Shown in pieces: positions 46,401 to 52,046 of a stretch of 64,000 bases of DNA (position 1 is the stretch's first letter; every line of letters begins with the position of its first letter). Position numbers and translations under genes: made by a program. A model generated the notes under the pieces. It was not told the origin of the DNA. It saw only the letters and a program-made list of their open reading frames with translations, and did no database searches. The stretch is from Streptomyces sp. NBC_01381 (lineage in GTDB: Bacteria > Actinomycetota > Actinomycetes > Streptomycetales > Streptomycetaceae): the NCBI RefSeq assembly GCF_026340305.1, contig NZ_JAPEPI010000002.1, forward strand, positions 1,922,001-1,986,000, read 5' to 3'.

Positions 46401-46564
46401 GGGGCCGTGACGCCTGGGCGGCGCACGCCACCGGGCGGATCGACGAGCACCGCGTCCCGTGCCGCCACGACGACATGCTCATGCCCCACATCCTGGAGCC
46501 GGTGGGAAAGATCGTCTCCCACGCCCTCCAGGACCCGGACCCGAACCCGAACCCGAACCCGTAA
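34496..46564 (+). CDS. NRPS3: C-A-T-E-C-A-T-C-A-T-TE, modules 6 to 8
   Basis: A synthetase of about 4,020 residues that ends the assembly line. It opens with an L-type C domain (VPLSFAQRRLWFLY; HHIAGDGWS near 138). T1 has GGDSISS near 1050 and is followed by an epimerase (HHLVVDGVSW near 1248). The next C domain is the D-accepting type (WPLSPLQEGM; HHILTDGWSS near 1763). Carriers 2 and 3 have GGHSLL near 2627 and 3698. The thioesterase has its nucleophile Ser3829 in GWSFGG. Specificity residues read by eye are DASTIGAVCK (Tyr-like), DAWMVGAVCK (same as module 3) and DILQLGVIWK (glycine, strong). The TE may hydrolyse or cyclise the peptide. The start is unsure: ATG 34496, GTG 34490 and ATG 34517 are all possible, and none has an ideal ribosome site. 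Confidence 0.92.
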   Translation: MRGTQEIMVPLSFAQRRLWFLYRFEGPSPTYNVPVVLRLSGALDADALRAALGDVVARHEALRTVFPDVDGQPYQDIRPVSDARPVVDAETVTEAQLPAAVDRAVRHSFDLATELPVRAALLTIDDSADEHVLVLVIHHIAGDGWSMGPLARDLSTAYAARCAGRAPAWEPLPVQYADYTLWQQELLGDETDPDSLISAQLGYWKQALAGLPERLELPTDRAYPEQAGNDGGAVPVHVDAELHRALTALARSRRTTVFMVLQAALGVLLHRLGAGTDIPIGTPVAGRGEEELDDLVGFFVNTLVLRTDLSGDPTFAELLDRVRETDLNAYAHQDIPFESMVEAVNPTRSLAHHPLFQVMLAFNNTPSTAPDFGDLKATPQAVRLQSARMDLSVSLAERHDDGATDGISGVISYRTDLFDHATVTAMAERLIRVLKSAAAEPERRVGSIDLLSDGERRLVLDEWNDTATPHLPGTAAELFQARAAAAPDASALIADGTHVSYADLNARVNRLARLLVAQGVGPEQIVALAIPRSPDLIVALLAVLKAGAAYLPLDTTYPVDRIRFMLSDARPGLVLAHSSAGELLPDLDGTTVVVLDDPAVQERLAGLDAADLTDADRVGELDLAHPAYVIYTSGSTGTPKGVTVPHQGLANFALAQSEQWGIGVGSRVLQFLSPSFDAAASEFFTALLTGAALVLADADRLTPGPELIDLLVDEEITHCTLVPSVLRVLSEERLPGTLTLIVGGEACGPEIVERWSAGRKMFNAYGPSEITVCATLSEALSGSEVPPIGRPIANVRVYVLDEGLSPVPPGVPGELYVAGAGVARGYLNRPGLTAERFVADPYGPAGSRMYRTGDLVRWNGDGTVQFLGRVDDQVKLRGFRIELGEIEAALVSCTGVAAAAAIIREDRAGDRRLVGYVVPESSVVSDGSAVPDGSAVSDGTGVPEGPVDVGRVQVDVDRVKQVDVDRVKQTVAARLPEYMVPAAVVVVDTLPLTPHGKLDRKALPAPDYARTTPARAPGTPQEKTLTALFADVLGLDAAQVGVDDGFFALGGDSISSIVLVSRAREHGLDLSPRDVFKDQTPEALARRARPLGGERATGDDATDADRSGVGELPLTPVMHWLTEPGHPFDAFHQSMLVQVPAGISRSQLGDALQALVDHHDMLRARLVRDASGSGWALDVPPPGATPVDPHLTRVATAGLDDERRRELLADHAEQARDRLAPRDGVMLQAVWFDNGSAEPGRLLLTIHHLVVDGVSWRILLPDLAIAGTAVLAGRAPELAPVGTSFRQWSRRLTELAGEERAVESLPLWSEMLVGVEPGPGLGPDAESESEPGLGDAADEDLAYDTAEDGPAYDTAASLASLRLTVPAELTEALLARVPAALHSSTNEVLLTGLALALASWRNDPRHTATLIDLEGHGRQDAFPGADTARTVGWFTSMAPVRLDPGTVPAADLRTGGPAVGRALQQVKEQLRAVPDNGFAYGLLRHLNPETAHTLAQLADPQVAFNYLGRFTVPAPGADTTAADWHQVPGNPSLGGLDPRMRAPHPLEINAVTVDSADGSELSATFKWPEARFPRDSVQGLADAWLAALDALAAHAESPAPAGRTPSDLDLVHLTHEQIARLEEHHPELSDVWPLSPLQEGMLFHAIADSAGPDVYTVQMALRLDGAVDGKALRAAGQRMLERHANLRAAFRHEGLDRPVQIIEDGTQLPWQDVDLSACPDAALDDFLAEERARRFDLSQPPLMRFALVCLGEERHCLVITQHHILTDGWSSTLHVNELLALYRLYASGGDDSALPRTTPYRDYLTWLAERDRTAALDAWTQAMAGAEPTFLANANANANANAPTTEEGPAPLPDRLVSHLDADTTTALDAAARRAGVTLNTLVQCAWGVLIGRMTGQDDVVFGAVVSGRSPEIPGIESMIGLFINTVPVRVRMDPDETWADLAARVQAEQGALLPHQHLALTETQRAAGPGNLFDTVVAFENYLADRTAKPVDEATGLRVTGATGHDGAHYPLNLVVVPGPRLRLRLDYRTDSCTRPDADALLDRLLRLLSAVAEGADQRVGATSLLATAERERVVEVWGRGPLTEVPAGTSAPEVFESWAAKAPDAAAVVAADGGTVYSYGELNARANRLARLLVERGVGPEQLVALALPRSPELVVAVLAVWKAGAAYLPIDTAYPVERIRFMIEDARPALVLTHSTATGEWAAGTPTVLVDGTAVQDRLAHLEPADLATAPDPAHPAYVIYTSGSTGVPKGVVVAHAGLVNLVASSGPELGLGPGSRVLQFASPSFDAATWDWSLALLSGAALVVAEADKLAPGDALARVLRDAGVTYCMVPPSALGVLDVADVPATMTVVVGGEACGPDVAGRWSQGRLMVNAYGPTESTVCATMSGPMSGAVVPPIGRPLGNVRAYVLDAGLAPVPAGVPGELYVAGAGLARGYLNRPGLTAERFVPDPYGPAGTRMYRTGDLARWNSDGTLHFLGRADDQVKLRGFRIELGEIEAALTACPGVASAVALIREDRPGDRRLIGYVVPESEVEVAEPTQLRLRLAERLPEYMVPAAVVAVDALPLMPNGKLDRKALPAPDYTGGNGPSRAPRDAREEILAGLFAEVLGLDQVGVDDGFFDLGGHSLLAMRLISRIRAVLGADLAIRDLFSAPTVAAVASALDAASGPAVRPALVAAATRPQPMPLSFAQRRLWFLYRLEGPSATYNVPVVLRLSGPLDAHALRAALADVVERHEALRTVFPDVDGQPHQQVIPAGEARPDLTVEAVAAEEELTSAVHRAIRHPFDLATELPLQARLFTLGDAADEYVIVLTIHHIAGDGWSMGPLARDLSTAYAARRDGNTPAWTPLPIQYADYTLWQHQLLGDDTDPDSLLSAQLGYWKKALAGLPERLELPTDHPYPEQAGYEGASVPVHVDAELHQALTTLARSSRTTVFMVLQAALGVMLHRLGAGTDIPVGTPVAGRGEDQLDDLVGFFVNTLVLRTDLSGDPAFAELLDRVRETNLNAYAHQDVPFESLVEAVNPARSLAHHPLFQVMLAFNNTPRAALEFAGARATVQPAAVHAARTDLALSLAERQDEGGSPDGIVGSLTYRTDLFEPGTATALVERLLRVLRTVVAEPARPIASVDVLSDAERRRVLEEWNDAATAVPSGTVPELFRAQARATPGATALIADGTHITYEELNGRADRLARFLTGRGVGAEHIVALALPRSPELVVALLAVLKAGAAYLPIDTGYPVERIRFMVEDARPTLVLTDTDTTTDGLWADGTPAVCLDEPSLQGELDELDATGDDPAAAPDPEHPAYVIYTSGSTGTPKGVTVPHRGLVNFMDDMKGRVGVREGDRFLSVTTIAFDIAGLEIYLPLLCGAAVVLPGASVVSEPLALAGLIADASVTVVQATPSLWRELAAASGDTKGLGLRRILVGGEAVSAALADTLRGHGGSVTNVYGPTETTIWSTAADLDRPGDGAAPSIGRPVANTRVYVLDDRLRPVAPGVPGELYIAGAGLARGYLNRPGLTAERFTADPYGPAGSRMYRTGDRACWNGDGTLRFLGRADDQVKLRGFRIELGEIEAALTSCPGVKSAAAVIREDRPGDHRLVGYAVVEDGAVIDQQDIRARLGRGLPEYMVPTAVVGLGELPLTPNGKLDRKALPAPDYAGAGPTRAPGTPHERIIAGLFAEVLGLDVARIGGDESFFALGGHSLLAMRLIGRIRAALGAQLRPMDFFEAPTVAGLAERLRGAAKAQGDVLLPLHLEGERAPVFCVHPAGGHSWGYYHLKDHLPAGHPLYGLQARTLLQDAEPPATLAAMAADYVEQIRSVRPHGPYHLVGWSFGGLVAFEMATQLQEQGEEIALLALLDAFPESAADDGADAVPADEDSMLRMIAANAGYDPAAITTVGADEPLTPAALSEFFRQVGAVMANLTADDLRTFAHTLRHNAGIGAAFTPGLFRGDLLVLTAGLRRDGTETAPARGRDAWAAHATGRIDEHRVPCRHDDMLMPHILEPVGKIVSHALQDPDPNPNPNP
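39989..40018 (+). repeat. GCCAAC hexanucleotide repeat in NRPS3
   Basis: Five exact GCCAAC units encode an Ala-Asn run in the second C domain of NRPS3. They form a short low-complexity loop that the matching C domain of NRPS2 lacks. Confidence 0.85.
44264..44275 (+). repeat. Short GATACC repeat in NRPS3
   Basis: Two GATACC units occur in A3 of NRPS3 at the same domain position as the longer tracts in NRPS1 and NRPS2. The tract length therefore differs among homologous loops. Confidence 0.6.
46540..46561 (+). repeat. CCCGAA repeat at the NRPS3 C-terminus
   Basis: Three CCCGAA units and a partial fourth run up to the stop codon and give the protein a Pro-Asn tail after the thioesterase domain. 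Confidence 0.7.
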
Positions 46565-46594
46565 TCAAGCCCCACCTATCAAGGAGCAAGGAAC

Positions 46595-46807
46595 ATGACG
46601 AACCCCTTCGAGAACCCGGACGGCACGTACACGGTGCTCGTCAACGACGAGAACCAGCACTCGCTCTGGCCGGTCACCGTGGACGTGCCCGCAGGCTGGA
46701 CCGTCGCGCACCCGAGCGACACCCGCGAGGCCTGCCTGCGCTTCATCGAGGAGAACTGGACCGACATGCGCCCGCGCAGCCTCGCGCAGCGCATGGCCGG
46801 CAACTGA
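46595..46807 (+). CDS. mbtH: MbtH-like NRPS helper protein
   Basis: A 70-residue MbtH-family protein. The invariant tryptophans and the ending NWTDMRPRSLAQRM are present, as is the NPF...DGTYTVLVNDE start. MbtH proteins bind adenylation domains and are needed for many of them to fold or work. AAGGAGCAAGG precedes the ATG, and the gene starts 30 bp after the NRPS3 stop, so it is in the same operon. It likely serves the Tyr-like A domains, as these often depend on MbtH. Confidence 0.95.
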   Translation: MTNPFENPDGTYTVLVNDENQHSLWPVTVDVPAGWTVAHPSDTREACLRFIEENWTDMRPRSLAQRMAGN

Positions 46808-46910
46808 CGACGGGGGACCGCCTCCCCTTCCACGAGCGCCCGCGCTCGCTGCCGCACCGAACGACTCCCCGGCACTGCGAACCAACCTTCCGCCGAGGAA
46901 GGGGAGATGA

Positions 46911-49900
46911 ATGACACCCAAGGACAAGGGCTATGACCGTGCGCGGCACGGCATCCACAATCTGCGCCGCGCCGAGGTCATAGCCGACCCCCGGCGCTAC
47001 TGGGCCGCGATATCCGAGCTCCCGCCCGTCTTCTACGACGAGGTGGGCGGCGTCTGGGTCTGCTCCGGGTACGCCGAGTCGGTCGAGATCCTCGCTCAGC
47101 ACCGGGCGTTCTCGTCCGCCCGGCACCACGCCCCCGACGACCTCGCGGAGCGCGGCATGAGCGGCATCGTGCCGACCGCCGAGATGCTGTCCGCGCAGTT
47201 CCTCTTCAACGACCCTCCCGCGCACACCAGGATCAGGGACGCCCTGCGCGGCGAGTTCTCGCCGGCCAGCATGCGCCGGCACGACCCGGCCCTGCGGTCG
47301 ATCGCCGCCGAGGTCCTCGACACGCTGCCCGGGGCCGGAACCATCGATCTGGTACGGGACTTCGCCGAGCGGCTGCCCGAGCACCTGATGACCCATCTGC
47401 TCGGCATGGCGGGCCGCGGCGCGGAACTCACCGAGTGGGCCGACTCCTACGAGCGCCTGCTCAGCAGCGTCTCCACCTTCCCGAGCCGGGCCGACCTGGA
47501 GACCATCCCGCTGCTCGAGAAGGCGCTCGCCGGACTGCGCCGCCTTGCCGCCGAGCGCCTCGCCGAGCCCGGCGACGACCTCGTCACCACGCTGGCGGCC
47601 GGACTGCGCGCCGACTTCGACGCCGGTCCGTCGGGCGAACCGCCGGCCGAGCTCCTCGACCTCGTCGCCGCCAACGCGATGGTGCTCGTCGCCGGCGGCT
47701 ACCAGACCCTGACCCACCTCGTCTCCACCGGGCTCCTGCTGCTCGCCGAACACCCGGAGCAGCTAAGGCGGTTGCGGGACGACCCCTCGCTCGTCGACTC
47801 CGCCGTGTCCGAGGTGATGCGGATCGACGGGTCGAGCCAGTACGTGGGGCGGCACGCCGTACGCGACATCGAGATCGGCGGTGCGCGGCTGAAGGCCGGG
47901 GACGGCGTCCTCGTGCTGCTCGCCGCGGCCAACCTCGACCCCCGCAAGTTCACCGACCCCACGGCCTTCGACGTCGCGCGCGCCGAGGGCCGCCACCTCG
48001 GGTTCGGCTCGGGGCCGCACTACTGCCTGGGCGCGCCGTTCGCCGAACGCCTGGCGCGCTGGGCGATCCTCGGATTCATCGAGCGCTACCAGGAGTTCGG
48101 GCTCTCCCCGGTGGAGCCCGAACCGGTGGAGTGGGGGCCGCACTGCAACACCCGCTCCCGGCACCAGGCCCTGGTGGTCGTCGGCTCCCCGTCCGAGGGC
48201 TCGGTGATGGACGGTGCGGTGGCCGTCCGCCCCGCGCGGTCCGAGGCCGCCGACGTGCTCCTGGAGGCGAAGGAGGCCGCCGACGTGCTGCCGGAGGCGA
48301 AGCCGGTCAGCGACCTCGAACGGCACCAGATCATCACCGAGTGGAACGACACCGGCGCCGACGAGCGGGCCGCCGACGTCTGCTGGCAGCTGCTCTTCGA
48401 GGACCGGGCCCGCCTCGCGCCGGACAGTACGGCGGTCGAGGACGAGGGCGTCACCTACTCGTACGCGGAGCTCGACGCGCTGGCCAACGGGGCCGCGCAC
48501 CGGCTGCGTGACCTGGGCGTGGAGCCGGAGACGGTCGTCGCGATCAGCATGGAACGCTCCGTGCGGCTCATCGTGGCCGTCCTCGCCGTGGCCAAGGCGG
48601 GTGGCGCCTTCCTGCTGGCCGCCGCCGACTGCCCCGGCGAGCGCCTGAAGACCATGCTGGACCAGACGTCGGCGCGGCTCGTCATCGCCGACGACGCCAC
48701 CGCCGAGCGGTTCGACGCGCTTGGCGTGCCGGCCGACGTGGTCAGGCTGCACCCCGGCGAGCGTGCCGCCACCCCGCCGGTCACCGGCGTGGTGCCGGGG
48801 AACACCGCCTACGTGGTGTTCACCAGCGGCACCACCGGACGGCCGAAGGCGATCGCCAACAGCCATGAGGCGCTGACGAATCTGCACATCGCCCAGCGCA
48901 AGGTGTTCCGGCTGCGGCCGCGGGACCGGGTGCTGCAGTTCCTGTCGCTGAACTTCGACGGCTGTGTCTCCGAGGTCGTCCTCGCGCTGCTGAACGGGGC
49001 GACCCTCGTGATGGGCACCGCCGCCGCCCTGACACCGGGACCGCCGCTGCTTCGGCTGCTGCGCGAACGGCGCGTGACCGCCGCCATCATGACGCCATCG
49101 GTCTGGTCGGTGCTCCCGCGCGATCCGCTGCCCGATCTGCGGATCGCGGCGTTCGCGGGCGAGCGCTTGCCCGGCGAGCTCGTCCAGCGCTGGACGGCGA
49201 AGGGCCGGCGCCTGCTCAACCTCTACGGGCCCGCCGAGGCGGCCGTCTGGTCCACCTGGCACGAGTGCGTCGCGGGCGAGGAGGACCCGCCGATCGGCCG
49301 GCCGGTGCACGGCAAGCGTGTGTACGTACTCGACGACGAACGGCGGCTGCTGCCCGCAGGCTGCCCGGGCGAGCTGTACATCGCGGGCACGGGCATCGGC
49401 CGCTACCTCGGACGCCCCGACCTCATGGCCACGTCGTTCGTGCCCGACCCCTTCGCGGACCGGCCGGGCCGGCTGATGTACCGGACCGGCGACATCTGCG
49501 CATGGCGGGAGGACGGCTCCTTGGAGTACGCGGGCCGCCGCGACCGGCAGGTCAAGATCCGCGGACAGCGCGTCGAACTCGACGAGGTCGAGCGCGTCCT
49601 GGAGAAGGCACCCGGCGTCGCGTCCTGCCACGCCGTCGAACGCGACAACAGGCTGCACGCCCTCGTGGTGCCCGAACGCCCGGACTCCTGGCGGGAGTCG
49701 GAGGTGCGCGGCTACCTGGCCGAGCACCTCCACGGCGGCATGATCCCGGCGACGTTCACCGTCCTGGACCGGCTGCCGCTCACCACGAACGGCAAGGTGG
49801 GGGAGGCAGCCGAGGTGGTTGCCGATCACGCCAAACCGGAGCCGAATCCGGAGCCGACGCCTCAGCCGAGCAGTTGGAGCCCTCCGCCGCCCAAGTGGGA

Positions 49901-50141
49901 GTTGACGCACGCCACTTGGGAACTCGCCCGGCTCTTCTCGTCGTGCCTGCGCGTTCCGCAGGCCCAGGTGAAGCTGGACACCGACTTCTTCTCGGCGGGC
50001 GGCGATTCGCTGGCCATGGCCGAGTTCATGGCGGCCGCCGAGGACCGCTTCGGCGTGGTGATCGACGTACAACGGCTGCTCGACGACCCGACCCTGGCCG
50101 GTCTGGTACGTCTGCTGGGCGAGGAGCGAGAGACACAGTGA
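46911..50141 (+). CDS. Cytochrome P450-adenylation-carrier fusion
   Basis: A 1,076-residue three-domain protein. The P450 (about 1-410) has ExxR at 301-304 and the haem cysteine 372 in FGSGPHYCLG. Its I-helix reads AGGYQT at 261-266, so Tyr and Gln replace the usual acid and alcohol. The adenylation domain (about 440-950) has TSGTTGRPK near 638; specificity residues by eye are DGSMAALVWK, which I cannot assign. A proline-rich linker leads to a carrier with GGDSLAM near 1033. There is no condensation domain. In novobiocin- and nikkomycin-type pathways separate A-T and P450 proteins beta-hydroxylate a tethered amino acid; here the parts are fused. The ATG has AAGGGGAG just upstream. The next gene, a hydrolase, overlaps it by 4 bp. 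Confidence 0.92.
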   Translation: MTPKDKGYDRARHGIHNLRRAEVIADPRRYWAAISELPPVFYDEVGGVWVCSGYAESVEILAQHRAFSSARHHAPDDLAERGMSGIVPTAEMLSAQFLFNDPPAHTRIRDALRGEFSPASMRRHDPALRSIAAEVLDTLPGAGTIDLVRDFAERLPEHLMTHLLGMAGRGAELTEWADSYERLLSSVSTFPSRADLETIPLLEKALAGLRRLAAERLAEPGDDLVTTLAAGLRADFDAGPSGEPPAELLDLVAANAMVLVAGGYQTLTHLVSTGLLLLAEHPEQLRRLRDDPSLVDSAVSEVMRIDGSSQYVGRHAVRDIEIGGARLKAGDGVLVLLAAANLDPRKFTDPTAFDVARAEGRHLGFGSGPHYCLGAPFAERLARWAILGFIERYQEFGLSPVEPEPVEWGPHCNTRSRHQALVVVGSPSEGSVMDGAVAVRPARSEAADVLLEAKEAADVLPEAKPVSDLERHQIITEWNDTGADERAADVCWQLLFEDRARLAPDSTAVEDEGVTYSYAELDALANGAAHRLRDLGVEPETVVAISMERSVRLIVAVLAVAKAGGAFLLAAADCPGERLKTMLDQTSARLVIADDATAERFDALGVPADVVRLHPGERAATPPVTGVVPGNTAYVVFTSGTTGRPKAIANSHEALTNLHIAQRKVFRLRPRDRVLQFLSLNFDGCVSEVVLALLNGATLVMGTAAALTPGPPLLRLLRERRVTAAIMTPSVWSVLPRDPLPDLRIAAFAGERLPGELVQRWTAKGRRLLNLYGPAEAAVWSTWHECVAGEEDPPIGRPVHGKRVYVLDDERRLLPAGCPGELYIAGTGIGRYLGRPDLMATSFVPDPFADRPGRLMYRTGDICAWREDGSLEYAGRRDRQVKIRGQRVELDEVERVLEKAPGVASCHAVERDNRLHALVVPERPDSWRESEVRGYLAEHLHGGMIPATFTVLDRLPLTTNGKVGEAAEVVADHAKPEPNPEPTPQPSSWSPPPPKWELTHATWELARLFSSCLRVPQAQVKLDTDFFSAGGDSLAMAEFMAAAEDRFGVVIDVQRLLDDPTLAGLVRLLGEERETQ

Positions 50142-51028
50142 AGTCGACAGGAAGACAGGCCGCGGCGGCCGCCGCGGGGAAACGCGCGTCGCGGCCGGCC
50201 GTCAGCAAGGTCCGCGGCGGGACGGACGCGACCGCCCAGCCGGTCGTGATCGTGCACGGCTCCATGGACCGCAGCACCGGCTTCCGCCGGGTGAGCGACG
50301 AGCTGCCGGACCGGACGGTCATCGGATACGACCGGCGCGGCTGGGGCCGGTCGCGGCCGCTCGGCGGCGCGGGCGTCGACCACCAGGCGCACGTGGACGA
50401 CCTGCGCGAGATCCTCGCCGAGCTGTCCGCACCGGTCGTGCTCGGCCACAGCTACGGCGCCCTGGTGGCGCTGGCCGCCGCGGCGGCGGAACCGTCGCTG
50501 GTCGCGGGCATCGTCGCCGTGGAACCGCCGGTGCGCTGGCTGCCGTGGTGGCCGGCCGTGGACCCCTGGGAGGAGACCGTGCGCGGCGCCGCCGCCGAGG
50601 GCGGGCCGGAGCGGGCGGCCCGCGCGCTGCTCACCGAACTCCTCGGCCCCGCAAGCCGGTTGCACCTGGCCCGCACCCAGCCGTCCGACCTCGCCGCGGA
50701 CGGTGCGGCCCTGATCTCCGAGATGACGGACCCCACCGTCGACGTGCCGCGCTTCGACCCCCTGACGTTCGCGACGCCCACCGTGGTGGCGGCCGGCACG
50801 CGGTCCGCGCCGCACCACCGTGAGGTGGCACGCCGCCTGGCGGAACTGCTGCCGCACGGCCGGTTCGCCGAGATCGCAGGCGCGGGCCACGCCTCCCACG
50901 TCACCCACCCGACGGAAGTGGCCCGCCTGATCGAAGAGCTGCTGGCCGCACCACCATCCACGACGACCCCGACACCCACCCCGACACTCACCCCTACGAC
51001 CGCCCCGACAGAGGAGCAGCCCCGATGA
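50138..51028 (+). CDS. Alpha/beta hydrolase, possible discrete thioesterase
   Basis: A 296-residue alpha/beta hydrolase. The nucleophile is Ser105 in GHSYG, the oxyanion loop is VHGSMD, and His251 in GAGHASH fits the catalytic histidine. The GTG start overlaps the stop of the P450-A-T gene (GTGA, 50138-50141), which ties its job to that protein; release of the modified amino acid from the carrier is the simplest reading. General editing of the synthetases is the alternative. The N-terminus is Ala/Lys/Arg-rich, and the C-terminus ends in a Thr-Pro repeat tail. Confidence 0.82.
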   Translation: MKSTGRQAAAAAAGKRASRPAVSKVRGGTDATAQPVVIVHGSMDRSTGFRRVSDELPDRTVIGYDRRGWGRSRPLGGAGVDHQAHVDDLREILAELSAPVVLGHSYGALVALAAAAAEPSLVAGIVAVEPPVRWLPWWPAVDPWEETVRGAAAEGGPERAARALLTELLGPASRLHLARTQPSDLAADGAALISEMTDPTVDVPRFDPLTFATPTVVAAGTRSAPHHREVARRLAELLPHGRFAEIAGAGHASHVTHPTEVARLIEELLAAPPSTTTPTPTPTLTPTTAPTEEQPR

Positions 51029-52029
51029 TGCCGCGCGCACTTGAGAACACCGTCTACGGACTCATCTCCACCCCGGTGCTGCACACGGCCCTCAAGCACG
51101 GTGTGTTCGCGTCCCTCATCGAGCAGGGCCCGGACACCGTGCCGGGCCTGGCCGAGCGCCTCTCCACCGACCCCGACACCCTGGAGCGCATGCTCCTGGT
51201 CCTGACGTCCCTCGGTGTCGTCGAACGCTCCAAGGACGGGGAGTTCGCCCTGACCGCCGAGGCCGCGCCGTTCCTCGACCACCGCAACAGCCGGTACCTG
51301 GGCGGTTTCATCGAGCACCTGACGGTGGAGACGCAGGGCCGCCTCACCCGCCTGGACACCTACCTCGCCGATGGCAAGCAGAGCGGCGAGGCATCACCGT
51401 TCGACGACGTGTACCGGGACAGCGAATCGCTGCGCGCGTTCATGCGCGCGATGTGGGACCTCAGCTTCGGCATGTCGCAGGAGCTCGCCGCCCTCGCGGG
51501 CCTTTCCGGGACGACGCACCTGGTGGACGTCGGCGGCGCCACCGGCCCGTTCGCCGTGGCGGCGCTGCTCGCCGAACCAGGCCTGCGCGCCACGGTCTTC
51601 GACATGCCCGCGGTCGCACCCCTGGTCGGCGAGGACGCCGAGGCACGACCGGTCGTCGACCGGCTCGGCTTCGCCGGGGGCGACTTCTTCGCCGACGAAC
51701 TCCCGCGGGGCGACTGCCTCGCCTTCGGCTACATCCTCTCCGACTGGGACGACGACACCTGCGTACGGCTCCTGGAGAAGGCGTACCGCGCCTGCGACAC
51801 GACGGATGGCCCCGGCAGGGTCCTCATCATGGACCGCCTCTTCGACGACGACCACACCGGTCCGCTGGCCACCGCCGCGATGAACCTGGTGATGCACATC
51901 GAGATGGCGGGCCGCCACCGCACGGCCGCGGAGTTCATCGCCCTCCTGGAACGCGCGGGCTTCACCGACTGCGAGGTGCGCCGCAGCAGCGCCGAGAAGC
52001 ACCTGGTCATCGGCCACAAGAAGGCCTGA
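51025..52029 (+). CDS. SAM-dependent O-methyltransferase family protein
   Basis: A 334-residue methyltransferase of the acetylserotonin/caffeate O-methyltransferase type, with an N-terminal winged-helix dimerisation domain and the SAM loop VDVGGATG. In this family the base is often a histidine before the DW pair; here the motif reads GYILSDWDDD and Ser239 takes its place. Several actinomycete relatives also lack the histidine and still act, or have become hydroxylases, so activity cannot be ruled in or out. The start overlaps the hydrolase stop (ATGA, 51025-51028), and GAGGAG lies at 51011-51016. It probably tailors the peptide or one of its building blocks. Confidence 0.85.
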   Translation: MMPRALENTVYGLISTPVLHTALKHGVFASLIEQGPDTVPGLAERLSTDPDTLERMLLVLTSLGVVERSKDGEFALTAEAAPFLDHRNSRYLGGFIEHLTVETQGRLTRLDTYLADGKQSGEASPFDDVYRDSESLRAFMRAMWDLSFGMSQELAALAGLSGTTHLVDVGGATGPFAVAALLAEPGLRATVFDMPAVAPLVGEDAEARPVVDRLGFAGGDFFADELPRGDCLAFGYILSDWDDDTCVRLLEKAYRACDTTDGPGRVLIMDRLFDDDHTGPLATAAMNLVMHIEMAGRHRTAAEFIALLERAGFTDCEVRRSSAEKHLVIGHKKA

Positions 52030-52038
52030 CCATCAGGC
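52024..52038. terminator. Small hairpin at the methyltransferase stop
   Basis: GCCTGA and TCAGGC pair as a 6-bp stem with a 3-base loop across the stop codon, between two convergent genes only 17 bp apart. It is a weak terminator candidate. Confidence 0.25.
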
Positions 52039-52046
52039 GCCCCACC

